Origin: Schizochytrium sp. TIO01
Taxonomy: Eukaryota > Sar > Bigyra > Thraustochytrida > Thraustochytriidae
Reading direction: 5' to 3'
Assembly (NCBI GenBank): GCA_004764695.1
Contig: SMSO01000014.1
Location: 1,129,148 to 1,193,147, forward strand
Length of the DNA: 64,000 nucleotides
Positions 55,825-64,000 of this stretch are shown here, piece by piece (position 1 is the stretch's first letter; each line of letters starts with the position of its first letter). The position numbers and the translations under genes are program-made. The notes beneath the pieces are model-generated. The model was given only the letters and a program-made list of their open reading frames with translations, had not been told where the DNA came from and ran no database searches.

Positions 55825-56899
55825 TTTTTTTTCGTGTCTTGCTTTTCTTTAGCTTCTCATTTTTTCCTTGTGGGAGCTATGTCAAATGTACCGAAAATCA
55901 CGTGACTTCTTCATATATAATAGACATGGTAATCAAAGCACTCAAAATTAAGTTAATGCTATAGTAGTCGAATCTTTGCCCTTTTAAAAAATTAAAGTAA
56001 TAGACGGATACAGTAAGTCGGGTAGAAAAGAACATTAGGTTAGGCGAGATTAATACAATAAAACACTGGTTCATTATTTGACTGGAGAGATCAGTGGCAA
56101 TTTATACTTTGAAGAATGCTGCCGGTCTTGATTCAGCCCCAACTTCACGTATATTGAAGCTAAAATATCAACCTTTATAATCCAGAACCAGAACCCAAAG
56201 AACCTGATTCCATCCTTCTTTCTCTTACACAGTTATGACAACTCCTGGGTCACATAATCGTTCTACAGTCTTTTAATTAAAAGAGAACATACCTTTAACT
56301 ATTGCGTTAGTCTATGTAGGAAGACCTGACTTGTTAAATTTATTAGATGTCTCTTGGCAAGGGCTTCGGACAAGCGAAGAGTGAATGTAACTGGTTAGCT
56401 ATGATAAACAATACCCCTTCATGATCGTGTTGATTAGGACCTAATATGGTGATCCTGAAAAAGTAATACATTGAAGGTGTATACTCCAGATTGAACTCTA
56501 ATGGGTGTCAATTGAAGAAATTAATAAACTGCAAGAAAGAAGAAATTTTTGAAGCAAGATTTTGTATTTCATCCACATACAAGATCAGCTACCTTTCTGC
56601 AACCAGATACACCGGTAATATACTTACGTGTTATTGCTGTCGTTATAAAATGTCGTGAAGCCTTTCCAGTTATCTAACATATGGAGGCTCTGAACTTGAT
56701 TCGCACCTTGAATGTAGTGTTTATTTTAGTTTTGGGTTTGGATCAGCAAGTGTTCTCTGATATAGATCATATTTTCACTGGACTGGTGTTTATCAAACTG
56801 ACTTGTCTTGTTGCCCTTGTTTCATTTCGTCTAGGTCAACGGACTCAGACTTGTGATTCCCATCTTTATCGCCTGCATCATGTTGTTGTGTTCCTTGAG
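55825..56899. other. Convergent intergenic region, about 1.1 kb
   Basis: It lies between the stops of the WDR76-like and ROCO genes. A short plus-strand frame (56681-56929) overlaps the ROCO end antisense and is not supported. Nothing else is seen. Confidence 0.5.
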
Positions 56900-59800
56900 T
56901 CATCGCATGTTGGCCTTTGGCGCTACTAGTACTTTCGCCTCCTCGGTTGCCTGCATATCTTGGAGTTGCCTGAAGTGCCGTTGTTGTTCGAGAACCGCAG
57001 AGGCCTGAAGAGCGGCCATTGTCACATAAGAGTATACCTGCTCGAGAAGAGGAACAATACTATTAATAGCAACATGCACGCCCAATGAGTTAGACACCGC
57101 TGTCGAGAGTACTCCAATCACCTGGCCATGGTCATTAATGAGAGGACCACCCGAGCTTCCCTCGAGGTTGAAAAGTGCAGCATTGATCGATGTCCGATTA
57201 GGTGAAAAACCTTGTACGCTACCCTGGTCCATACAGATGGTCTCTGCAGCACCACGTGACAAAGGAAAACCCACCAGCGCGACCTTGTCACCAATATTCA
57301 CAAGATGAGAATTGGCTATTGGCAAATCAGCAGGCAATGGAAGGCCTTCGCTAATCGGGGGGCCGATACAAAAGTTAATTTTACTGCCCCAAACAGAGTT
57401 CTCAAGACCGGTACTATTGTAAACCTCACGAACCTGCCCGACAAGGCGAAGAACAAGAAGGTCCACAAAGTTAGTCCGAGGTCTATTGATAACGCGTGCG
57501 CCAGTGGCAAAACTTGGAGGCTGGCTTCTACTTTTTTGGTCTCCGGCAGCAACAATAGCAGCTTCGTACTGCCATATTGGTAGAGAATCTTGGCTGCTGA
57601 AAAGAGCAACAATGATGCGTTTTGTCGAATTTTGACCAAATGTGAATTTCCGCGCATTCGCACGAGGATCGGTTACTAGGTGGCAAGCAGTGACGATGAG
57701 ACCGCGGTGACGATCCATAACAAATCCACTGCAGGACTCCAGGAATCGTTGTCTTTGGTCACAGTAAACACCAATGCGTACAATGGTGCGCGCATCAAGA
57801 TACTCACCAGACTGAAGAGGAAGCAAATGCTGATCCGGGCGCGTAGAGAGGCTCAAACCATAATCACCCACTGTTCTAAGACTTGGTACCATGGGTCCAC
57901 GCGGTCCACCTTGGGAGGGAGAGCACAAAAGCGTGTGTGTTTGATTTGGTGGAGGGGTTGGAGGTGAGTGGACCTCAGGTTGGGTTTGAGATGCAAAACC
58001 CCTTCTCTGGGTTCGAGAAGCCTCCAAGGGAGGGAGAAGACTGCTGAATGACTGTTCTGATGACGATGGCATGGAAGGGGAGGGGGCATGTAGTGCAGGG
58101 CGGTTCAGATTGCAATGATCCTTGGATGCAAGGTCTCGTTTAATCTCCATTTGATCAGCAATCTGTGCTTCAGCAGACTCCGGAATATCATCCAACTCAG
58201 AGTCTTCAGCAGTACCATCTTCACCATCTTCTGCAGGATTCTCTTCGGCTAGTACTTCAGCTGGTGGAGGAAGGAGCCACATGAGAGGACACTCGTGGGA
58301 TGGAATGTGTCTTGACTCAGTATCACACATTGTACGACAAAGCTGCGCCGTCGGCTTTCGCCGCGGGCGCGATCCTGCTGTCTGGCCCGAAGCCACACTA
58401 ACTGGCGCGTTTCGCGCGTGCAAATCTGCGAAATAGTCTCGCCAATTTTGCTCAAATAGATCAACCTGGCGCTCTTGTTTTTCCTCTACATCACGAATGT
58501 GAAAGGCGTGCGCACCACTGAAATCTTCGTCCTCCCGGAGATGCGCCAAGCAAACCGGGCAACGTACGAGATAGAACCAAGTGATACCCATATATTCATA
58601 AATAAGTATATCTTCGATTGTATCTTGCAGCATCTCAACCTTATCCCACATTTCGTGTAGTGCAGCACGAGGGGAACCCCATGCGCAAATATCTAAAACA
58701 GAACGTTCAGAGTCAAAAGATGGTTCGCCATCCTCGTACTCACGAGCAGCCGAGGAAGAGAAAATACGTTCTTGCTGCTGGCGAATAAGAAGTTTGATTG
58801 ACCCTTGCGAATCCAGGAGCCGAATTAAGCTTGCATCTTTCCATGTCCGAATCTCTGCTGTTGTTTGAGGAAACTGCTTGGAGACACGAGTCAATATCTT
58901 CTCCATCAGGCCGGGAGGTTTAAACCGCGGAAAAACAAAGCTTCTGCCTATCTGAATAGCGGTTTCGCATTTAGGATCAAGTTTTGGCCACCGAGACTTG
59001 ATGTCGAACAGTTTAGTGATCAAACATGGAATGATCCACTGCCGTTCATTTGTCGATGAAAGAGCGAGTGGACTACACACATCAAACTGCTCAAGAATGT
59101 GGAGTAGCCCTTCAAAGATCGCTTCGTCTTTGGATTGTTGTTGTTTGCTTCGACCCTTTGCAAATAACTCATGCCAGAGACACTTGAGAAGCTGTTCCGA
59201 TAAGATTCCCTTGTCCTTCAGTTTTTTCACATCGCTAAACATACTACTGTCCTGGCCCATGGAGACCCGACCTCGTCCCAGTCGACGTATGTTGCTATTC
59301 GAACTTGTGCTGCTCCGACTGCTCCCTGTACTTGATTGGCGAGATAAAGGCAGCCCATTGTTTGCTGATGCCCCATTACCTTCCATACGCATCCGTGCAA
59401 CCCGACGTGCAGCTACTGATTTTTGCTGTTTCGAGTTCGAGGATGTTCGTCTCAATAATTGGTCGATCACATCATGGTCTACTATACGCTTGATGCAATC
59501 AACAATGTAGTTGGGGTCTAACACCACCATGTCCACACTACGGTTCACAACAATGTGCCCAATATCCTTAAGAAAATCAACACATTGTCCTATATCTGCA
59601 GACTCAACGGGCTCCATACCTAGCGCCTCGGCGCCTGCAGCTACAGCGGTTTCGAGTTCAGCCCACGAACAAACAGGGCGCATGCGTCTGTCCCTTTGGA
59701 GTTGCTGGATTGCATCTTCCACCACACTCCAAGTTTGCGGGATACAGGCCAATGAACCAACATGAGGGAACAGATTTGAGTCACGTACGATTTGCAATAG

Positions 59801-62800
59801 ACGAGCGCGTAACTTATCAAAGCCTGCACCACTACGAGCTGAGACATCAATTATACCATCGAGGACACGTGGGCGCTGCCGAAGAAGAATTCGGGGTCGC
59901 ATCTCATGATATTCCTCTAGACCAGATTCATCTTGCACTTCCTCCTGAGATGGGCCAACGCCTGGTTGAAAAGCTGTTGTTCCTTGTGATTGAGCATCAA
60001 AACTCACATTGGGCACACCATAAACCTGCCGTCGAAGACGAGTAGAAGAAGTTTTTGCAGAAACAACACTCATGGTTGAGGCTATGTCTCCCATATCGTT
60101 CATTGATTCTTCAAGTTCCTCTTCCCTTACCATGTCAGCTAAATCTCGTTTGCGCCAGGTTTCATGTTGATTAAGACGAGCTAAAAGTTCTTTCTTCCGC
60201 TGTTCCAAAATCTCAGGGCTCACCGAATCCGCCTTTGAGGCAATAATCTGAATGACTGCTCCAGGCACGCGTGCTTGAACAGAATACACCCAAAAACATA
60301 CTGTCATATCGAGCTCAGCTTCAGTATGCTTACTCACATCCCACACAAGAAGATAGAGCGTACGTCGAGAAAGAAAGATCTGGTGTGTTCGATAGTACAC
60401 ATGTTGGCCTGCAAAATCCCACATTGTCAGTGTCTCGACCTTATCGTTGCTGTCTCGAAGTTGACACGTATGAATATCCACTCCAAATGTGCGATCTTCT
60501 TGCACACTGGTCTCACTGCAACCAGAAATCAGAGTGCGAATAAGTGATGATTTTCCAGCAGCGGAATTGCCGAGAACTACGACCTTGAAGTTCCTTCGCT
60601 TTTTAGGTGGTGGAATTGGAACAATGTTTTCTGAAGTCGTTGTGGGGCGCTGGGCAGACGAAAGAGGCTGTGGAGGTGGATGTGCTGAGAGGCCGGGAGT
60701 ACTGGCATCTTCCAGCTGTGAAGTATCTAGAAGTCCACTAAGCCCACCAGAAACTAGTGGCTTAAAATCATTTGACTTCCTATTTGGAGCAATAGCAGAA
60801 GAGTTACCTGATGACTTGCTCTTGTCTTCGAGTGAAGGTTTTCCTGGATTTTTCTCCGGGCTATTGTATTGAGATGTTTCCATGCTTCCATTTGCATCAC
60901 CTTCCGCATTTGCAACGACTCGAGAAGCTAACCCAATTTCTGCGCGAGTCGATTCGAACGAGCGCATGGAGTTTGAACGACCGAAAACACTAGGAAAACC
61001 TGAGTGGCTTGCACTTTCTTCGAAATCACTTTCGTCAATTCCTGAAATCAAACCAATCCCACGATTTTGGCTCAATGAGCCACCAGAGTTTGCACGACTG
61101 CGCCCTCCGGAAGCTTCCTCGGTATTACGAAAGTTGTCCTTGCTAAGGCTTTGGAAAAACTTGCGAACAGCAGTAGGTCCTTTCGAGACAACGCTCATTG
61201 GTGGCACTTGAAGGAGAAGATTGCCGCTCGCGCGGAGGACACGAAGGTTATCCATAAATTTGAAACACTCGGGAAGCGCCGAAAGCTGATTTGTGTGCAC
61301 GCTTAATTGCTCAATTTTCAAAATTGCCTCGCAAAAACGCACATCTAGTGTTCCCTGAAGGTTGTTCATGCCAATATCGAGGAATTTCAGAGTCCGTCCA
61401 AGTGAACCAAACAGCGCAGTAACAAATTTCTCAGAGTCTTGTTCAGGGACGAGACGCTCCAAGTCATTATCCCGCAAATCAAGATACTCCAGTGCGGGAA
61501 GTGTGACAAATGCTCTCGGGAACTCGCGAATGTGGTTATGGCTTGCAGATAAGAGTGTCAAGGATCTTAAGGTAGACATATTAGCTGGAAAGCTGGTTTC
61601 TGTGAGCTGGTTGTAATCGATGTGCAACTCTGTGAGATTGGCAAGGGTAAGAATGTGGCTTGGGAATTTTCGAATGAGGTTGCGATCGAGGTCAAGAATC
61701 CCGATTCGATTGCTGGCAACCTTGTCACGTGCCAGATTTCGTAGTGCCGGGACCCTGGTCAGCCCACGCTTACGCAGGCTCAGCTCAATTGAAACCAGAG
61801 TAGGGCTATCTCGGCATTCGCGAATAAATCGCTTCACTTCTCTACGTGTGAGGCGAATTTGTTGCTCATTGGCTTGTACAGTAGCTCCTTTGGACAACTT
61901 TGATGCATGTTTGATTCGCAACAGGTGTTTTTGAGCAGAAATCAGGGCACTTGCATCTCCTGAAAGATCAATCTGCCCGAGACGTGTAGAGTCAGGTCCA
62001 GATCCAAGACTTCCAAAAACCGTCTCCGAAGATAGCTGAAGACCTGATGCCTCGTGTGCGCCTTCACAAAGGGGCTCGCCAGACATAGGCTGTCCACCTC
62101 TGTTGTTTTTTGCGTGGGAACGTTGGAAAGTTGAACTTAAAATTTTCTGTTTCGGGGGAGATGCGTCATCTAGTGCATCATAGGATGCATCGTGCACATC
62201 AAAAAATCCAGTTTCGTCTTCGTCAAGGTCCTCATTATCTCCGTCTTCGCCATCACTATTTTCACTGTTCTCGCTTGCCTCGTTTTCGCTAGTCTCAAAT
62301 CCCATCTGGAGGTTACTTCCACCATTGACTTTCATGAAGAGTGAATTGTGCTCCCTTCCGCGGTCACTGCTGCCAGAATCTTCATTTGCTTCTGGAATTT
62401 TGCACAAGTCATTGCGTTCGTCTGAAGAAACAGATGAAAATGAAAAGTCATCTTCATCTCTGTCAGAGTCGTCCTTGTTATCGCTTTCACCATAATCGCC
62501 TTCTGTAAAGAACGCCCCTTCCGCAGAGAGAGTCCGTCGAATTGAAGGAGCATGGTTGGTGCGCCTGGACATACTCCCATCCAGAATATTTTTTTTGCCC
62601 TTAATGAGACCAGAATTCCCTCCTTGTTGCAAGCCCTTTAACGATTCGGAAGGGGAGCCCTGATCGCGTAGTAAGGTTTGAATATTCGGCGACGAGGTCG
62701 CCGTAGTCTTAAGCTCCGATGGAGCCGCCATGGTCCCATCAGCATAAGGCCAGTACCCAGATGGCGCATCTTTAAGCAGAAGATTGTGAGTACTACTTGG

Positions 62801-63079
62801 ATTTGTGAGAGCCGCCGTTGCTGGCGAAATTGAGCCGTTTGGCATTGCGCGTGGGTTACGGCGACTCCTGGTCCAGCGTCTACCATGCGTCTTTGAACGC
62901 GAACCTCCTGAAACATAGCCTTCATTCCTATCGGGGCGTTCCACAGCATTCGAGTTAGGTTCCTCCCGCACTCGTCTGGAGGATTTGCTACGTCTGCCAG
63001 ATTTTGTTCGCCGCAGCATGCGCTCCTCCAGGTCGCCGCCATGGTCGTACTCATAGAGTTCCTTTGCCTTCCCGCTCAT
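56900..63079 (-). CDS. ROCO protein (LRR-Roc-COR) with a C-terminal trypsin/HtrA-like protease domain
   Basis: 2,059 residues from ATG 63079; the frame continues upstream without an ATG. The N-terminal ~390 residues are disordered and charged. LRRs occupy about 415-630 (LDLDRNLIRKFP; LDLRDNDLERL; LDIGMNNLQG). The Roc GTPase starts with the P-loop GNSAAGKSS at 837-845, then WDFAGQHVYYRTH (switch 2, Gln present) and IIASKAD in place of NKxD; a Roc insert follows. COR begins near 1115 (VVEDAIQQLQ; CVDFLKDIGHIV..DMVVLDPNYIVDCIKRI) and runs to about 1500. The C terminus (about 1760-2020) is a Trypsin_2/HtrA-like fold with GLIVTACHLV (His1800), NFVDLLVLRL (Asp1873) and LEGSSGGPLIND (Ser1976), then GQVIGV. 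An intact triad suggests an active peptidase. Known ROCO proteins carry kinases, ankyrins or death-type domains; a protease fusion is unusual. No kinase domain is present. Confidence 0.9.
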   Translation of the reverse strand: MSGKAKELYEYDHGGDLEERMLRRTKSGRRSKSSRRVREEPNSNAVERPDRNEGYVSGGSRSKTHGRRWTRSRRNPRAMPNGSISPATAALTNPSSTHNLLLKDAPSGYWPYADGTMAAPSELKTTATSSPNIQTLLRDQGSPSESLKGLQQGGNSGLIKGKKNILDGSMSRRTNHAPSIRRTLSAEGAFFTEGDYGESDNKDDSDRDEDDFSFSSVSSDERNDLCKIPEANEDSGSSDRGREHNSLFMKVNGGSNLQMGFETSENEASENSENSDGEDGDNEDLDEDETGFFDVHDASYDALDDASPPKQKILSSTFQRSHAKNNRGGQPMSGEPLCEGAHEASGLQLSSETVFGSLGSGPDSTRLGQIDLSGDASALISAQKHLLRIKHASKLSKGATVQANEQQIRLTRREVKRFIRECRDSPTLVSIELSLRKRGLTRVPALRNLARDKVASNRIGILDLDRNLIRKFPSHILTLANLTELHIDYNQLTETSFPANMSTLRSLTLLSASHNHIREFPRAFVTLPALEYLDLRDNDLERLVPEQDSEKFVTALFGSLGRTLKFLDIGMNNLQGTLDVRFCEAILKIEQLSVHTNQLSALPECFKFMDNLRVLRASGNLLLQVPPMSVVSKGPTAVRKFFQSLSKDNFRNTEEASGGRSRANSGGSLSQNRGIGLISGIDESDFEESASHSGFPSVFGRSNSMRSFESTRAEIGLASRVVANAEGDANGSMETSQYNSPEKNPGKPSLEDKSKSSGNSSAIAPNRKSNDFKPLVSGGLSGLLDTSQLEDASTPGLSAHPPPQPLSSAQRPTTTSENIVPIPPPKKRRNFKVVVLGNSAAGKSSLIRTLISGCSETSVQEDRTFGVDIHTCQLRDSNDKVETLTMWDFAGQHVYYRTHQIFLSRRTLYLLVWDVSKHTEAELDMTVCFWVYSVQARVPGAVIQIIASKADSVSPEILEQRKKELLARLNQHETWRKRDLADMVREEELEESMNDMGDIASTMSVVSAKTSSTRLRRQVYGVPNVSFDAQSQGTTAFQPGVGPSQEEVQDESGLEEYHEMRPRILLRQRPRVLDGIIDVSARSGAGFDKLRARLLQIVRDSNLFPHVGSLACIPQTWSVVEDAIQQLQRDRRMRPVCSWAELETAVAAGAEALGMEPVESADIGQCVDFLKDIGHIVVNRSVDMVVLDPNYIVDCIKRIVDHDVIDQLLRRTSSNSKQQKSVAARRVARMRMEGNGASANNGLPLSRQSSTGSSRSSTSSNSNIRRLGRGRVSMGQDSSMFSDVKKLKDKGILSEQLLKCLWHELFAKGRSKQQQSKDEAIFEGLLHILEQFDVCSPLALSSTNERQWIIPCLITKLFDIKSRWPKLDPKCETAIQIGRSFVFPRFKPPGLMEKILTRVSKQFPQTTAEIRTWKDASLIRLLDSQGSIKLLIRQQQERIFSSSAAREYEDGEPSFDSERSVLDICAWGSPRAALHEMWDKVEMLQDTIEDILIYEYMGITWFYLVRCPVCLAHLREDEDFSGAHAFHIRDVEEKQERQVDLFEQNWRDYFADLHARNAPVSVASGQTAGSRPRRKPTAQLCRTMCDTESRHIPSHECPLMWLLPPPAEVLAEENPAEDGEDGTAEDSELDDIPESAEAQIADQMEIKRDLASKDHCNLNRPALHAPSPSMPSSSEQSFSSLLPPLEASRTQRRGFASQTQPEVHSPPTPPPNQTHTLLCSPSQGGPRGPMVPSLRTVGDYGLSLSTRPDQHLLPLQSGEYLDARTIVRIGVYCDQRQRFLESCSGFVMDRHRGLIVTACHLVTDPRANARKFTFGQNSTKRIIVALFSSQDSLPIWQYEAAIVAAGDQKSRSQPPSFATGARVINRPRTNFVDLLVLRLVGQVREVYNSTGLENSVWGSKINFCIGPPISEGLPLPADLPIANSHLVNIGDKVALVGFPLSRGAAETICMDQGSVQGFSPNRTSINAALFNLEGSSGGPLINDHGQVIGVLSTAVSNSLGVHVAINSIVPLLEQVYSYVTMAALQASAVLEQQRHFRQLQDMQATEEAKVLVAPKANMR

Positions 63080-64000
63080 CAGAGCACCATGTGTATCCAA
63101 ATATCCGTGGCCACCTTCGGTGCTCCTGCAAAGTCTCGCTTGCTAGCAACAATTTACACCGAGAAAATTAATCAACGAAAAAACAACAAACTTGACCCAG
63201 CAGTAAGACACGAACCTGTGATGCAACAAACTGGAGATCGATGTGTCCTTTATAGTCTTAGACTTTTCGAGATTTCCAAAGTGGCTTGGATCCCAAGAAT
63301 TCACAAGAAAAATCAAAACAACCTCGGCCTCTGAAAAATATCGAGACGTTCCGAACCAGAGCAACGGTCTCGCTTCTGCTTGTAATCTTTATTGCTCGAA
63401 GGTTGGTTTGTACGAAGCCCTGAGAGTGGGAGATATTTTAAAAACTAGGCAAGCGGAAAATACAAGGAAGGAGGCAGGTGTGAACGAGCGAAATGATTGG
63501 TCAAAGAAACCAGCAGGCGCGGAATCAAACTTCGCGAACTCCTCTACAGTGAGGCCCTCCGCTCCAGATTTCGCCGCACAGTCCGCTCAGAAGAAGAGGA
63601 AGTTCTTCCAAGGCAACCCTACGCCTACGCCTGACTGATCCTCGCTCCGTTGCTCTGCGTCGAGCCTTCGAAGGGGATTGAAGGACTCTTCGACTGCGCG
63701 AACGATCGCTCTCTTTCTCTCCTTTTTTAATTTTCAAAGCCATATATGAGGCGTTTACACATAGTTACTTAGTAGGTGCCAAAGTCTAAATCAACGAAAT
63801 TTCCAACATAAAATCAAATGAAAACTCCAACGAAAATGTAGGAAGCCCCTGATCTCGAATACCTTCTTTTTTGCGTTGCCTACGAGGGTTTTGAGGATTC
63901 CTTATGTGTGTAGGGATTATTCAATATTTAGAAGGGGTGTGTAGGAGCTGACGATTGTGGATTGTTCGTCATTTCTTGCTAAGAAGAAAGCCACCAGAAC
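63080..64000. promoter_or_regulatory. Upstream region of the ROCO gene, possible 5' leader exon
   Basis: The ROCO frame stays open upstream of its ATG to about 63140, where CTTTGCAG looks like a splice acceptor. A donor-like CACAG|GTTCGT near 63222 would join it in frame to a short upstream open stretch (about 63222-63364) that also lacks an ATG. So a 5' leader exon, or an unseen N-terminal exon, is possible. Plus- and minus-strand frames at 63240-63740 are unsupported. Confidence 0.3.

Noticed and set aside
63243-63743. Open frames on both strands upstream of the ROCO gene.
   Set aside because: Their short length, basic low-complexity composition and lack of any domain leave no support for a gene.

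Overview
The window is nuclear DNA of a protist. Genes are long and mostly intronless, lie on both strands with no operon logic, and carry sparse short GT-AG introns. The products are eukaryotic: an axonemal dynein p28 light chain, a mitochondrial complex I subunit, an SLC25-like carrier, a PX-PH phospholipase D, a ROCO GTPase and a Cmr1/WDR76 WD40 protein. The dynein gene implies motile flagella or flagellated spores. Intron-poor genes, AT-rich spacers and unusual signalling fusions would suit a stramenopile such as a labyrinthulomycete/thraustochytrid. That placement is inference; no rRNA or other lineage marker is present.

Layout. 1-9.8 kb: three minus-strand genes, namely a large helical-repeat protein running off the left edge (possibly TARBP1/Trm3-like), a PH/coiled-coil protein and a secreted PAN/Apple-like protein. 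9.8-22.6 kb: a long gene-poor block, AT-rich in its centre, with one decayed-looking coding relic near 12.1 kb, a perfect palindrome at 11.07 kb and a GC-richer stretch from about 20.1 kb. 22.6-27.5 kb: a 13-exon gene encoding LRRs, a kinase domain and an RBR-like zinc domain. 27.5-36.6 kb: a second gene-poor block holding NDUFA5, diverged ~140-bp tandem repeats and many tetranucleotide microsatellites. 36.6-63.1 kb: a gene-dense block with the carrier, an ankyrin protein, DNALI1, an EF-hand/WD40 protein, a WW/C2HC zinc-finger protein, phospholipase D, a WDR76-like protein and a giant ROCO protein.

The most unusual content is two large multidomain proteins about 30 kb apart. One joins twelve RNI-type LRRs to a kinase-like domain and a RING/RBR-like C terminus; eleven of the repeats sit on exons of exactly 84 nt, all in phase 2 and all with GTAAGT donors. 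The other joins LRR, Roc and COR to a C-terminal trypsin/HtrA-like protease domain with an apparently intact His/Asp/Ser triad. Both look like an LRR sensor coupled to an effector enzyme. Any role in sensing or defence is inference.

Two otherwise well-conserved reading frames are broken by single-base shifts at homopolymer runs (near 744-758, 1598-1602 and 6117-6120). These look like assembly or sequencing errors rather than real pseudogenes, and they affect the gene models given here. I found no tRNA, rRNA, CRISPR array or recognisable transposon.
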